From NCBI GenBank assembly GCA_031459855.1, contig JAVKHP010000001.1, positions 2,013,906-2,077,905 of the forward strand: 64,000 bases of DNA, written 5' to 3'. Shown here piece after piece: positions 1 through 11,421 of this stretch. The DNA is from Armatimonadota bacterium. GTDB taxonomy: Bacteria > Sysuimicrobiota > Sysuimicrobiia > Sysuimicrobiales > Humicultoraceae. Positions within the stretch are counted from its first letter, which is position 1, and each line of letters begins with the position of its first letter. The notes beneath the pieces were generated by a model. That model saw nothing but the letters and a program-made list of their open reading frames with translations, ran no database searches and was not told the origin of the DNA. Position numbers and translations under genes: made by a program.

Positions 1-819
1 CTGGAACTCAACGTCACCAGCGGGTTCTTCTACTGCTTCCAGGCCCGTGAGCCGATCCTCGACCTGTTCGAGATGGTCTCCGGCCAGCGCATGATGCACG
101 GCTACATCCGCATCGGCGGGCTGGCCTGGGACCTGCCCGAGGGCTTCGTCCCGCGGGTCCGGCAGGTGATGGAGCACCTGCCCCGCCAGCTGGACGACCT
201 GGAGGCCATGCTCACCGACAACCTGATCTGGCGGCGGCGCACCGAGGGCGTGGGGGTGCTGTCGGCGGCCGACGCGCTCCGCTTGGGGTGCACGGGCCCG
301 CTGCTGCGCGGCTCGGGCGTCGCCTACGACGTGCGCAAAGCGTTTCCGTACAGCGGCTACGAGCAGTACGCGTTCGACGTCCCGGTGGGCACCGCCGGCG
401 ACTCGTTCGAGCGGTACCGGCTGCGCATGGAGGAGATGCGTCAGGCGCGCCGCATCGTCCTCCAGGCCCTCGAGCGGCTGCCCGGGGGCCCGTGGATCGT
501 CGACGACCGCAAGGTGGCCCTGCCCCCGCGGTCGGAGCTCGTCCGCAGCATGGAGGCGGTGATCCACCAGTTCAAACTGGTGAGCGAGGGCCTGCACCCG
601 CCGGCGGGCGAGGTGTACCACGCGGTGGAGTCCCCGCGCGGCGAGAAAGGGTACTATCTGGTGAGCGACGGTAGCAACCGGCCGGTGCGGGTCCGGGTGC
701 GCTCGGCGTCGTTCAACAACCTCCAGGCGCTGCCCGTCATGCTCCAGGGACACACCATGGCCGACGTCGTGGTGGTGATCGCCACCATCGATCCCGTCCT
801 GGGGGACGTGGACCGATGA
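1..819 (+). CDS. nuoD: NADH-quinone oxidoreductase subunit D (C-terminal part)
   Basis: This is the C-terminal 272 codons of the 49 kDa subunit of complex I; the reading frame is open from base 1, so the 5' end lies outside the window. The protein sits in the peripheral arm and, with NuoB, forms the quinone-binding pocket. Visible family signatures are the SPRGEKGYYLVSDG segment, the SFNNLQALPVMLQGH segment and the terminal DPVLGDVDR, which closely match the end of NuoD proteins. It is the first visible gene of a nuoD-N operon in the usual order. Identification is very secure; only the truncation by the window edge limits it. Confidence 0.97.
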   Translation: MELNVTSGFFYCFQAREPILDLFEMVSGQRMMHGYIRIGGLAWDLPEGFVPRVRQVMEHLPRQLDDLEAMLTDNLIWRRRTEGVGVLSAADALRLGCTGPLLRGSGVAYDVRKAFPYSGYEQYAFDVPVGTAGDSFERYRLRMEEMRQARRIVLQALERLPGGPWIVDDRKVALPPRSELVRSMEAVIHQFKLVSEGLHPPAGEVYHAVESPRGEKGYYLVSDGSNRPVRVRVRSASFNNLQALPVMLQGHTMADVVVVIATIDPVLGDVDR

Positions 820-880
820 GCGGCGCCCCGCAGGCCCAGGCGGCATGCGGCCGCGCGGCAGGGACGTCGGCGAGGATGCG

Positions 881-1393
881 ATGCCGGTGAGCGTCCCACC
901 TGCGGCTGCCGCCCGCGCCGACCGGCGACCGCTCAGCGAAGCCGCCCGCCAGGAGATCCGGCAGCTGGCGGCCCGGTACGAGCACCGGCAGTCGGCGCTG
1001 CTGCCGGCGCTCTTCGTGGCCCAGGCGGAGTACGGGTGGCTGCCGCCCGAGGCACTGGAGGGCGTGGCGCAGACGCTGGACCTGCCGCTGGCCGAGGTCG
1101 TGTCGGTGGCGTCGTTCTACCACCTCTTCTACCTCGCGCCCGTCGGCCGGCACGTCGTCCAGGTGTGCACCAACGTCTCGTGCATGCTGGCAGGGTGCGG
1201 GGCGGTGGTGGCGCGCCTGCGCGAGCGGCTGGGCGTGGGCCCCGGGAGCACCACGCCCGACGGGCGGTTCACGTGGCGGACGGCGGAGTGCCTCGCCGCC
1301 TGCGACGAGGCGCCGGTGGTGCTCGTGGACGAGGACCGCTGGCCGCGTGTGCAGCCCGAGGCCGTGGACGACCTGCTGGCGCGCTACCCGTGA
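881..1393 (+). CDS. nuoE: NADH-quinone oxidoreductase subunit E
   Basis: About 170 residues, the 24 kDa thioredoxin-like subunit that carries a [2Fe-2S] cluster next to the FMN site of NuoF. The four cluster ligands are visible as C-x4-C (VCTNVSC) and C-x3-C (ECLAAC). A helical N-terminal segment precedes the thioredoxin-like fold, as in the family. I chose the ATG at 881, preceded by a GCGAGG stretch; an in-frame ATG at 845 would add 12 residues that resemble nothing in the family. The gene lies 61 bases after nuoD and 9 bases before nuoF. Confidence 0.95.
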   Translation: MPVSVPPAAAARADRRPLSEAARQEIRQLAARYEHRQSALLPALFVAQAEYGWLPPEALEGVAQTLDLPLAEVVSVASFYHLFYLAPVGRHVVQVCTNVSCMLAGCGAVVARLRERLGVGPGSTTPDGRFTWRTAECLAACDEAPVVLVDEDRWPRVQPEAVDDLLARYP

Positions 1394-1402
1394 GGCGTCC
1401 CG

Positions 1403-2686
1403 ATGCCTGAGTCCATCCTGTTGAAGTGGACGCGCGACGGCGGGGTGCACGACCTGACGGCCTACTGCCGGGCCGGCGGGTACGCGGCGGCCCGGCGCGT
1501 GGCCACGGGCGAGCTGCCGCCGGAGTCGGTGATCGACCTGCTGGTGCAGTCGGGGCTGCGGGGCAAGGGCGGGGCAGGCTTCCCCACGGGCCAGAAGTGG
1601 AAGTTCATCCCCCGCAGCGCCCCGATCAAGTACGTGGTGGTGAACGCCGACGAGGGCGAGCCCGGCACCTTCAAGGACCGGACGCTCCTGGAAGGCTGCC
1701 CGCACCTGCTGATCGAGGGCATCATCATCGCTGCGGTGACCGTGGGGGCCCGCAAGGCGTACGTCTACCTGCGCCGGGAGTTCCACCGGGCGCGCCGGCT
1801 GCTGGAGCAGGCGGTGGCCCAGGCCCGGGCCGCGGGCTTCGTCGGCGAGCGCATCTTCGGGGGCGAGCACACCGTGGAGATCGTGGTGCACACCGGCGCC
1901 GGTGCCTACATCGCCGGGGAGGAGTCGGCGCTGCTCGAGTCGCTGGAGGGCCGCCGCGCGCTGCCGCGGCTGCGCCCGCCGTTCCCGGCGCAGGCCGGGC
2001 TCTACCAGCAGCCGACGCTGGTGAACAACGTGGAGACCCTCTGTCACGTGCCCGCGATCCTCACGCTGGGCCCCGAGCGCTACCGCGAGCTGGGCCCGCC
2101 CGCGCTGTTCTCCATCAGCGGCCACGTGACCCGCCCCGGGGTCTACGAGCTGCCGCTGGGTACGCCGCTGCGCGCGATGATCTTCGAGCACGCCGGCGGC
2201 CTGCGGCCCGGCCGTCGCGTCCAGGCGGTGTTTCCGGGCGGCTCGTCGTCGATGCTGCTGACCGCCGACCAGCTGGACGTGCCCATGGACTACGACAGCC
2301 TGCGCGCGGTGGGCTCGATGCTGGGGTCGGCGGCGGTGATCGTCATCGACGACTCCGCCGACATCGTCGAGGTCATCGCCCGCGTCGTCGAGTTCTACCG
2401 CGACGAGTCCTGCGGCAAGTGCACGCCCTGCCGCGAGGGCACCGTGTGGATCACCCAGGTGTTCGACCGCCTGCTGGGCGGCCGGGGCCGCCCCGCAGAC
2501 CTGGACCTCCTGGAGGGGATCGCCCGGGGCATGACCGGCACGTGTTTCTGCCCCCTGGGCGAGAGCGTGCCGCCGAGCCTGGTGGCGTCGCTACGCCACT
2601 TCCGCCATGCCTACGAGCGCCACATCGCGCGGGCCGGCGCCGGGGTCGCGGCACCGCCCGCTGCAGGAGCTGCCCATGGCCACTAG
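1403..2686 (+). CDS. nuoF: NADH-quinone oxidoreductase subunit F
   Basis: 427 residues, the 51 kDa subunit that binds NADH and FMN and starts electron flow in complex I. The FMN/NADH glycine-rich loop GLRGKGGAGFPTG lies near residue 55, a second nucleotide-binding segment GAGAYIAGEESALLESLEG near residue 165, and the ESCGKCTPCREG [4Fe-4S] motif near residue 335. The fourth cluster cysteine is in the later GTCFCPLG segment. Length is typical. The stop overlaps the nuoG start by 11 bases, so the two are likely translationally coupled. Confidence 0.97.
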   Translation: MPESILLKWTRDGGVHDLTAYCRAGGYAAARRVATGELPPESVIDLLVQSGLRGKGGAGFPTGQKWKFIPRSAPIKYVVVNADEGEPGTFKDRTLLEGCPHLLIEGIIIAAVTVGARKAYVYLRREFHRARRLLEQAVAQARAAGFVGERIFGGEHTVEIVVHTGAGAYIAGEESALLESLEGRRALPRLRPPFPAQAGLYQQPTLVNNVETLCHVPAILTLGPERYRELGPPALFSISGHVTRPGVYELPLGTPLRAMIFEHAGGLRPGRRVQAVFPGGSSSMLLTADQLDVPMDYDSLRAVGSMLGSAAVIVIDDSADIVEVIARVVEFYRDESCGKCTPCREGTVWITQVFDRLLGGRGRPADLDLLEGIARGMTGTCFCPLGESVPPSLVASLRHFRHAYERHIARAGAGVAAPPAAGAAHGH

Positions 2687-5105
2687 CCCGCCCGAGACCG
2701 TGACCCTCACCATCGACGGGCGGACCGTCACCGTGCCCAAGGGCACCACCGTCTACCAGGCGGCGCGCGCCGCGGGGATCGAGATCCCCATCTTCTGCTA
2801 TCACGACCGGATGCCCCCGCTGGGGGCCTGCCGCATGTGCCTGGTGAAGGTCGAGAAGATGCCCAAGTTGCAGACCTCGTGCACGCTGCCCGCGGCCGAG
2901 GGCATGGTGGTGGACACCCGCGCGCCGGAGGTGCGGGCCGGGCAGGAGGCCATCCTGGAGTTCCTCCTGATCAACCACCCGCTGGACTGCCCCGTCTGCG
3001 ACAAGGGCGGCGAGTGCCCGCTGCAGGATCAGACGCTGCGGTGGGGGCCCGGCCGCAGCCGCTTCGTGGAGGCCAAGCGCGACTTCGCCAAGCCGGTGGC
3101 GCTGGGGCCCGTGCTCGTGCTGGACCGCGAGCGGTGCATCCTGTGCTGGCGGTGCGTCCGGTTCGGCGAACTGGTCGCCGGCGACCACGCCCTGAAGGGC
3201 TTCGCCCGCGGGTTCTCCAGCGAGATCAACACCCCGTTCGCGCTCCCGGTCGAGTCCAAGTTCATCGGGAACACCATCGCCATCTGTCCCGTCGGCGCCC
3301 TGACCAGCCGGACCTACCGCTTTCGGGCCCGGCCATGGGACAACCGGCCGGTGGCGTCCACCTGCACGCACTGCGGGCTGGGCTGCGCGATCTGGCTGGA
3401 CGTGCGGGGCGACGAGGTGGTGCGCACCCGCGCCCGCGAGCTGGCAGCGATCAACGACATCTGGCTGTGCGACCTGGGCTTCTTCGGCCACGACTACGTG
3501 GGCGCTCCCGACCGGCTGCGCGCGCCGCTCGTGCGGCGCCACGGGCGGCTCGAGGAGGCCACCTGGGATGAGGCCCTGGACCTGGTGAGCGCTCGCCTGG
3601 CCGACGCCCGCGCCCGCGCGCCCGGGCGCGTGGCGTTCCTGGGCGGCCGGCGCCTGGCCAACGAGGACGTCGTGCTGGCCGCGGCGCTCTTCCGCGAGGT
3701 CGTGGGGACCCCGCACCTCGACCACCGCACCGACGTGCCCGCGGGCAGCCCCAGCCTGGAGGTCGCCTGGGGCCTGCGGGCGCCGATCGACGAGATCGCG
3801 CGCGGCGACGTGTTCGTGCTGGTCGGCTGCGACCTCACCGAGGAGTACCCGGTGCTGTGGCTGCGCCTGAAGCCGGCGATCGACCGCGGCGCGCGGCTCG
3901 TCGTGGTGCACGCCCGGCGGCCCGAGATCGCCCGCTGGGCCCAGTGGACGATCGTGCGTCCCTACGACCGCCTCGCCCAGGCGGTCATGGAGCTGCGCGC
4001 GGCCACGTCCGCTGCCCGGGACGGCCGCGCGACCGCGCTGGCCGCGACGCTCGACCGCGACGCCACGGCGATCGCCGCCGCCGGCAGCGCGGTGGCCGCC
4101 GGTGGGCGCGTGCACGTCTTCCTGGGCCGCCTTGCCCTCGACGGACCGTCGGGCCGGCCGATCCTGCGCGCTGCGGCCGATCTGGCGGCGCGGGTCGGCG
4201 GCGTGGTGCACGTGCTGCGCGGCCGCGGCAACGACATCGGCGCGCAGCGCCTGGGGCTGCTGCCCGGTGACGGCGGCTGGACCGCCCCGGAGATCCTGCA
4301 GCGCGCGGGAGCGGGCGAGGTGGACGTGCTGTACGTCGCCGGCGCCGATCCCGCCACCGATGCCGCCGATGCCACCGCCTGGACGTCGGCCCGTGCCGGC
4401 GCGCGCTTCGTGGTGGTGCACGACGCGTTCCTCTCGCCGACCGCCGAGACCGCCGACGTGGTGCTGCCGGCGCTGGTGCTCCCAGAACGCGACGGCACGG
4501 TGATGAACCTGGAAGGACGGGTGCTGTCGCTGCGGGCCGCCGTGGTCGGACCCGGGCAGGCGCGGGCGGACGCCGAGATCTTCGCCCGGCTGGCCGAGCG
4601 CCTGGGCGCCGTGCTGGCGCCCGCCGTGCCCGACGAGTTGCTGGCGCGGATGCGCCGGCTGGTGCCCGGGCTTGCACTGGACGCCGTGGCCCCGATCGAG
4701 CCGGTGCGGATGCCTCCGCCCCTGCCCGCTGGCGAGCCCACCGGCACCGGTCCCGGCGGCGACGGGTGGCTCGTGCTTCCCGTCGACGCGCTGTTCACCC
4801 GGGGCACGATGACCGGCCGCTGCCCGGGTATCGCCGGGCTGGCCGGGCCCCCGCGGTGTGTCGTCCATCCCGACGACGCGGTCCGCCTGGGGCTGGTCGA
4901 CGGCGCGCTGGTGGAAGTGGCCACGGACGCGGGTGCGGTGGTGTTGCAGGCGCGGATCAGCGACGAGACGCCGTCCGGGCAGGTCCTGGTGCCACGGCGG
5001 GCCGAAGGCACGCCCGTGGGTCGGCTCGTGCGCTGGCCCCAGATCGCCGCCCGGGGCACGGTGCGGGTGCTGCTGCCGGCCGCCGCCGCAGGAGGCGGCA
5101 CATGA
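2676..5105 (+). CDS. nuoG: NADH-quinone oxidoreductase subunit G
   Basis: 809 residues, the 75 kDa iron-sulfur subunit of complex I. An N-terminal ferredoxin-like [2Fe-2S] domain (C-x10-C-x2-C pattern in YHDRMPPLGACRMC) is followed by the H-x5-C-x2-C-x5-C ligand set (NHPLDCPVCDKGGEC), a [4Fe-4S] set beginning CILCWRC, and a molybdopterin-oxidoreductase-like domain opening with CTHCGLGC. The ATG at 2676 is inside the end of nuoF, with AGGAG a few bases upstream; a longer in-frame start at 2607 would give a meaningless N-terminus. The extra N-terminal cluster in the molybdopterin-like domain (N7 type) is present. Confidence 0.96.
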   Translation: MATSPPETVTLTIDGRTVTVPKGTTVYQAARAAGIEIPIFCYHDRMPPLGACRMCLVKVEKMPKLQTSCTLPAAEGMVVDTRAPEVRAGQEAILEFLLINHPLDCPVCDKGGECPLQDQTLRWGPGRSRFVEAKRDFAKPVALGPVLVLDRERCILCWRCVRFGELVAGDHALKGFARGFSSEINTPFALPVESKFIGNTIAICPVGALTSRTYRFRARPWDNRPVASTCTHCGLGCAIWLDVRGDEVVRTRARELAAINDIWLCDLGFFGHDYVGAPDRLRAPLVRRHGRLEEATWDEALDLVSARLADARARAPGRVAFLGGRRLANEDVVLAAALFREVVGTPHLDHRTDVPAGSPSLEVAWGLRAPIDEIARGDVFVLVGCDLTEEYPVLWLRLKPAIDRGARLVVVHARRPEIARWAQWTIVRPYDRLAQAVMELRAATSAARDGRATALAATLDRDATAIAAAGSAVAAGGRVHVFLGRLALDGPSGRPILRAAADLAARVGGVVHVLRGRGNDIGAQRLGLLPGDGGWTAPEILQRAGAGEVDVLYVAGADPATDAADATAWTSARAGARFVVVHDAFLSPTAETADVVLPALVLPERDGTVMNLEGRVLSLRAAVVGPGQARADAEIFARLAERLGAVLAPAVPDELLARMRRLVPGLALDAVAPIEPVRMPPPLPAGEPTGTGPGGDGWLVLPVDALFTRGTMTGRCPGIAGLAGPPRCVVHPDDAVRLGLVDGALVEVATDAGAVVLQARISDETPSGQVLVPRRAEGTPVGRLVRWPQIAARGTVRVLLPAAAAGGGT

Positions 5106-5148
5106 CCCCGCCTGCCCTGCGGTCCGCGTCGGGACGCGGGAGGCGGCC

Positions 5149-6135
5149 GTGACGGGCGCGGTCGCAGCCGCGGCAGCCAAGAGCGTGGTGCTGCTGGCGT
5201 TGCTGCTCACCGCCTGCGCCTACATGACGCTGCTCGAGCGCCGCCTGCTGGCGAAGTTCCAGCTGCGCTACGGGCCCAACCGGGTCGGTCCCTTCGGCCT
5301 GCTCCAGCCCCTGGCCGACGGGATCAAGCTGCTCTTCAAGGAGAGCTTCGTCCCGGCCCGGGCCGACGTGCTGGTGTACTGGGCGGCGCCGGCGATCTCG
5401 ATGACCGCCGCGCTGTTCGTGTACGCGGTGCTGCCGCTGGGGCCCGAGATCACGGTGGCCGGGCAGCGGATTCCCCTCTACCTGGCCGACGTGAACGTGG
5501 GCATCCTGCTGGTGCTGGCCGCGTCCTCGATCGGCGTCTACGGCATCATCCTGGGCGGCTGGGCGGCCGACAACAAGTACGCGCTGCTGGGCAGCCTGCG
5601 CTCCAGCGCGCAGCTCATCAGCTACGAGCTGGCCATCGGGCTCGCGGTGGTGTCGGTGGTCCTGACCGCCGGCACGCTCAGCCTGGTGGAGATCGTGGAG
5701 GCCCAGGCACGGACGTGGTTCGTGGTGCTGCAACCGGTGGGGTTCCTGCTCTTCCTCGTCGGCGCCGTGGCCGAGACCAACCGCGCGCCGTTCGACCTCC
5801 CCGAGGCCGAGCAGGAGCTCATCGCCGGGTTCCAGACCGAGTACGGTGGCTTCAAGTTCGCGATGTTCTACATCGGCGAGTACGTCGGCATCGTCACCAT
5901 GAGCCTGCTGGCCACGACCCTCTTCTTCGGCGGGTGGCACGGGCCGCTGCTGCCCGGGCCGGTGTGGGTCGCCCTGAAGACCTTGCTGTTCGCGGCGTTC
6001 TTCATCTGGCTGCGGGCGGCGGTGCCGCGCGTGCGGCACGACCAGCTGATGGCGCTGGGGTGGAAGGTCCTGGTGCCCGTGGGGCTGATCAACGTGGTGG
6101 TCACGGCGACGCTCGTGGCGCTGCGCGGAGGCTAG
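5149..6135 (+). CDS. nuoH: NADH-quinone oxidoreductase subunit H
   Basis: About 328 residues, the membrane subunit that forms the entrance of the quinone tunnel and links the peripheral and membrane arms. Multiple hydrophobic helices are evident; conserved stretches include ERRLLAKFQLRYGPNRVGP near the N-terminus, the LADGIKLLFKE segment, the AETNRAPFDLPEAEQELIAG loop and the GEYV segment. GTG at 5149 is the best start, with GGGAGGCGG just upstream, placing it 43 bases after nuoG. The frame extends further upstream but that part overlaps nuoG in a different frame. Confidence 0.95.
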   Translation: MTGAVAAAAAKSVVLLALLLTACAYMTLLERRLLAKFQLRYGPNRVGPFGLLQPLADGIKLLFKESFVPARADVLVYWAAPAISMTAALFVYAVLPLGPEITVAGQRIPLYLADVNVGILLVLAASSIGVYGIILGGWAADNKYALLGSLRSSAQLISYELAIGLAVVSVVLTAGTLSLVEIVEAQARTWFVVLQPVGFLLFLVGAVAETNRAPFDLPEAEQELIAGFQTEYGGFKFAMFYIGEYVGIVTMSLLATTLFFGGWHGPLLPGPVWVALKTLLFAAFFIWLRAAVPRVRHDQLMALGWKVLVPVGLINVVVTATLVALRGG

Positions 6136-6200
6136 GCCGCTGGCGGGGCAGTGGTCGGTGCGCAGCGGGGAAGAGGCCGCAGGCATCGCCTCCACGGTCG

Positions 6201-6261
6201 GGGGGATCTGGTCCGTGGCCTGGGGGATCCTGCCCGGGGCCGGGGGAATCCTGCGCCCGGC
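6201..6261 (+). repeat. three imperfect 20-21 bp tandem repeats in the nuoH-nuoI gap
   Basis: Three consecutive copies begin GGGGGATCTGG, GGGGGATCCTG and GGGGGAATCCTG at 6201, 6222 and 6242, each running 20-21 bases and ending in a GGCC-type block. They sit in a 195-base spacer between nuoH and nuoI, an unusually long gap for this operon. No gene is visible in the spacer. Function unknown; could be slippage-derived. Confidence 0.6.
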
Positions 6262-6330
6262 CGGGCAGGGCCTGGCGCGCGGCGGAGGATCCCGACCCTG
6301 GATGGCGCAGTGCGCGGTGGGGTGAGTGCG

Positions 6331-6804
6331 ATGGGGCGGCTGTGGCAGCAGACGGCGGCGCTGGTGCGTGGCTTGCTGGTGGTGGGCCGCTACGCGCTGC
6401 GACGCCCCGTCACGACGCAGTACCCCGACGAGAAGACGCGGGTGGAGGCGCGCTTCAAGGGCCGCCACTGGCTGACCCGCTACGCCGATGGGCTGGAGCG
6501 CTGCGTGGGGTGCGAGCTGTGCGTGATCGTCTGCCCTTCGCAGGCGATCTACGTGAAGGCCGCGGAGAACACCCCGGAGCACCAGGTGAGCAAGGGCGAG
6601 CGCTACGCCGAGGAGTTCCAGATCAACATGCTGCGCTGCATCTTCTGCGGGTTCTGCGAGGAAGCCTGTCCGACGGGGGCCATCGTCCTGGGCCACGAGT
6701 ACGAGCTGGCCGCCTACAGTCGGGAGGCGATGATCTACACCAAGCCCATGCTCACCGAGCCCTACCCCGGGGCGTCGGGACGCGACCCGCGGAGGGAGGT
6801 CTAG
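6331..6804 (+). CDS. nuoI: NADH-quinone oxidoreductase subunit I
   Basis: About 157 residues, the 23 kDa ferredoxin-like subunit carrying two [4Fe-4S] clusters (N6a, N6b) that pass electrons toward NuoB. Two classical ligand motifs are present: [12 protein letters not shown] and [12 protein letters not shown]. An N-terminal amphipathic segment ([13 protein letters not shown]) is typical. The start is ATG 6331 (GTG 6322 is an alternative); the frame is open further upstream but the extra residues are low-complexity Arg/Gly and come from the repeat-bearing spacer. One base separates it from nuoJ. Confidence 0.96.
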   Translation: MGRLWQQTAALVRGLLVVGRYALRRPVTTQYPDEKTRVEARFKGRHWLTRYADGLERCVGCELCVIVCPSQAIYVKAAENTPEHQVSKGERYAEEFQINMLRCIFCGFCEEACPTGAIVLGHEYELAAYSREAMIYTKPMLTEPYPGASGRDPRREV

Positions 6805-6805
6805 C

Positions 6806-7318
6806 GTGGAGTGGGCGGTCTTCCTGGTGGCCGCGGCCCTGGCGCTGGCCGGCGCGGTCGGGGTCGTCGCCGCCCGGGCGCCGGTGCACAGCGCCCTGGC
6901 CCTGCTGGTGGTGCTGGCCGCGCTGGCCGTGACGTACCTGCTGCTGGCCGCCCAGTTCATCGCCGTGCTCCAGGTCATCGTCTACGCCGGCGCCATCGTC
7001 GTGCTGTTCCTGTTCGTGATCATGCTGCTGCACGCGCACTCGGGCGAGGGACCCACCGAGAAGTTGCCGCGCCAGCGCCGCGCGGCTGCGCTGCTCGCCG
7101 CGCTCTACCTGGTGGTGCTCCTGGGGGGGGTGCTGGCGGCGGCCGGTCCGTTCGGACCGCTGCCCGCGGGGTTCGGCACGGCCCAGCAGGTCGGCGAGGC
7201 GCTGTTCCTCACCTACCTGCTGCCCTTCGAACTGGCCTCGGTGCTCCTGCTGGTGGGCATCGTGGCCGCGGTGGTCCTCGGCCGGCGTCCCGAGGGCCCG
7301 TCGGGCGGGACAGGGTGA
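6806..7318 (+). CDS. nuoJ: NADH-quinone oxidoreductase subunit J
   Basis: 170 residues, a small membrane subunit with about five helices, part of the proton-pumping membrane arm beside NuoK and NuoA. The conserved helix [23 protein letters not shown] identifies the family. It starts with GTG at 6806, one base after the nuoI stop, with a strong GGAGGGAGGT ribosome-binding site inside the end of nuoI. The 228 bases that follow before nuoK hold no convincing gene; a GTG-initiated 70-odd codon frame there is Arg/Gly-rich and looks like noise. Confidence 0.95.
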   Translation: MEWAVFLVAAALALAGAVGVVAARAPVHSALALLVVLAALAVTYLLLAAQFIAVLQVIVYAGAIVVLFLFVIMLLHAHSGEGPTEKLPRQRRAAALLAALYLVVLLGGVLAAAGPFGPLPAGFGTAQQVGEALFLTYLLPFELASVLLLVGIVAAVVLGRRPEGPSGGTG

Positions 7319-7546
7319 GCCGGGTGCACGCGGACATGGGCATCGGGAACGGCGAGACGGCGAGCACGGGCGGGCCAGGCGCGCCCGCGGCGTGCGGTGC
7401 GGGCGTGCGAGGGCCGGGGAGGGCCGTGGCCCGTGCCCAAGCGGTGCGGATGCGGAGGCACCCGCGTGACGCTCGGGGACCCGGGCGAGAGGCGGTCGGT
7501 GTCGATGCCCGCACCGGGCGGCGCGCCGGCGGGGTAGGGGACTGAG

Positions 7547-7849
7547 ATGGTGCCGGCTGGCGCCTACCTGACGCTGAGTGCCGCGCTCTTCGTGCTGGGG
7601 GCCGCGGGCGTCCTCGTGCGCCGCAACGCCCTCATCGTCTTCATGAGCGTCGAGGTCATGCTGAACGCCGTCAACCTGGCGTTCGTGACCTTCGCGCGCC
7701 AGCACGGCGCGCCCGATGGGCAGGTGGTCGTCTTCTTCGTGCTGGTGGTGGCCGCCGTCGAGGTGGTCGTGGGGCTGGCGTTGATCGTGAACATCTTCCG
7801 TGCCCGCGCCACCGTCGACATCGATGACGTGGACCTGTTGCGCGGGTAG
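7547..7849 (+). CDS. nuoK: NADH-quinone oxidoreductase subunit K
   Basis: 100 residues with three transmembrane helices, the antiporter-related small subunit of the complex I membrane arm. Family features are the [13 protein letters not shown] helix, which contains the buried glutamate used in proton transfer, and the [19 protein letters not shown] helix with the second conserved glutamate. ATG at 7547 follows a GGGGTAGGGG stretch. The stop is four bases before the nuoL start. Confidence 0.96.
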   Translation: MVPAGAYLTLSAALFVLGAAGVLVRRNALIVFMSVEVMLNAVNLAFVTFARQHGAPDGQVVVFFVLVVAAVEVVVGLALIVNIFRARATVDIDDVDLLRG

Positions 7850-7853
7850 GCCC

Positions 7854-9719
<1,866 letters not shown>

Positions 9720-9720
9720 C

Positions 9721-11421
9721 ATGCTGTCCTGGTTGATCTTCCTGCCTCTTGCCGGTGCCCTGGTGGTGGCGCTGCTGCCCCGCGACCGCCAGGACCTCGT
9801 GCGGTGGGTCGGGCTCGCGGCCAGCCTGGCCACGCTGGCGGTGTTCGCGGCGGTCTGGGTCGCGTTCGACCCCGCATCGAGCGCGCTGCAGTTCGTGGAG
9901 CGCGTCCCGTGGGTGCCGCAGCTGGGCATCGGCTACGCCGTGGGGGTCGACGGGATCTCCCTGCTGCTGGCGGGCCTGACGGTGGTGACCTTCCCGGTGG
10001 CGTTGCTGGGCGCCTGGAGCGACGTCACCGAGCGCGTGAAGGCGTTCACGGTGGCCATGCTGGGGCTGGAGACCGCGGTGCTCGGCACGTTCCTCAGCCT
10101 GGACCTGATCCTCTTCTACGTCTTCTGGGAAGCCGTGCTGATCCCCATGGCGTTCCTCATCGGGCTGTGGGGGAGCGAGCACCGCCGCTACGCGGCGCTG
10201 AAGTTCTTCCTCTACACGATGGCGGCCAGCGTGCTGATGCTGGTGGCGATCCTGGCGCTCCACGTGCTGGCCGCCGGCCCGCTGGGCGCCCGGAGCTTCG
10301 ACCTGGAGCGCCTGGCGACGGTGCGGCTCGCCCCCGCGGTGCAGGGGTGGCTCTTCGCCGCGTTCGCGCTGGCGTTTGCCGTGAAGGTGCCGGTCTGGCC
10401 GTTCCACACCTGGCTGCCCGATGCGCACACCGAGGCACCCACGCCGGGCAGCGTCATCCTGGCCGCCCTGCTCCTGAAGATGGGCACCTACGGCTTCCTC
10501 CGGTTCGGCCCCACGCTGTTCCCCGCGGCCCTGGCGCAGGCCGCGCCGGTGCTGGCAGCGCTGGCCATCGTCGGCATCCTCTACGGCGCGGCGGTCTCGT
10601 GGGCACAGGCCGACCTCAAGCGGCTGGTGGCGTTCTCCAGCGTCAGCCACCTGGGCTTCGTGATGCTGGGCCTGGCTGCCCTCAACGTGCAGGGCCTGCA
10701 GGGCAGCCTGCTCCAGATGGTCAACCACGGCATCAGCACCGGCGCGCTGTTCCTCATCGTGGGGGTGCTGTACGAGCGCACCCACACGCGCCGGCTCGCC
10801 GACTACGGCGGGGTCGCGGCGCTGATGCCGCGGTTTGCCGCGGTGTTCACCATCGTCATGCTGTCGTCGGCGGCGCTGCCCGGGACCAACGGCTTCGCCG
10901 GCGAGTTCCTGATCCTGCTCGGCGCGTTCCGCACCTCGCGCTGGTGGGCAGCGCTGGCCGCCGGCGGGGTGATCCTCTCGGTGGTGTACCTGCTGTGGGC
11001 CTACCAGCAGGTGATGCACGGCCCGGTGCGGGCAGCCCAGCGCGAGCGGCTGGTCGACCTGCGGCCCCGCGAGCTGGTGGTGTTCGCGCCGCTGCTGGTC
11101 CTGATCGTCGTCATCGGCCTGTACCCGCGCCTGCTGCTCGACCGCTCGGAGGCCACCGTCGCCGCGGTCGTGCAGCGGGTGGCGGCGGGAGCGCCACCAG
11201 CCGCTGTGGCGGGCGCGCCGGTGCCCGTCGGGCGTGAGGTGCATCCTGCACCTCGTGCCCATGGCGCGGGCGTGGCGCCGGTCCCCCGGCGGCCTGCAGA
11301 CCGGGGATTCCCCACGCCTGCATCCACGTGGCAGCAGCCGCAGTCGGGTACGTCCCAGGATACGCTACGACCGATGCGATCCGCGCCCCAGACGGCGAGC
11401 AGCCGGGAGCCCGTGCGATGA
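9721..11421 (+). CDS. nuoM: NADH-quinone oxidoreductase subunit M
   Basis: 566 residues, the central antiporter-like proton-pumping subunit of complex I. Signatures include YVFWEAVLIPMAFLIGLWG, VWPFHTWLPDAHTEAPTPGS and QADLKRLVAFSSVSHLGFVMLG. The final 75 or so residues after the last helix are a proline/alanine/arginine-rich tail not seen in typical NuoM; it may be a real extension or a drift of the stop into the nuoN start. The stop overlaps the nuoN ATG by four bases (ATGA), implying coupled translation. Confidence 0.95.
   Translation: MLSWLIFLPLAGALVVALLPRDRQDLVRWVGLAASLATLAVFAAVWVAFDPASSALQFVERVPWVPQLGIGYAVGVDGISLLLAGLTVVTFPVALLGAWSDVTERVKAFTVAMLGLETAVLGTFLSLDLILFYVFWEAVLIPMAFLIGLWGSEHRRYAALKFFLYTMAASVLMLVAILALHVLAAGPLGARSFDLERLATVRLAPAVQGWLFAAFALAFAVKVPVWPFHTWLPDAHTEAPTPGSVILAALLLKMGTYGFLRFGPTLFPAALAQAAPVLAALAIVGILYGAAVSWAQADLKRLVAFSSVSHLGFVMLGLAALNVQGLQGSLLQMVNHGISTGALFLIVGVLYERTHTRRLADYGGVAALMPRFAAVFTIVMLSSAALPGTNGFAGEFLILLGAFRTSRWWAALAAGGVILSVVYLLWAYQQVMHGPVRAAQRERLVDLRPRELVVFAPLLVLIVVIGLYPRLLLDRSEATVAAVVQRVAAGAPPAAVAGAPVPVGREVHPAPRAHGAGVAPVPRRPADRGFPTPASTWQQPQSGTSQDTLRPMRSAPQTASSREPVR

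Noticed and set aside
737-5210. Very long minus-strand open frames opposite nuoE-nuoG (484 and 919 codons)
   Set aside because: They are low-complexity (Arg/His/Gln/Gly-rich) antisense frames kept open by GC-rich codons; the plus strand carries clear Fe-S motif proteins.
7319-7546. Possible 70-codon gene between nuoJ and nuoK
   Set aside because: Arg/Gly-rich, no ribosome-binding site and no family pattern; looks like spacer.
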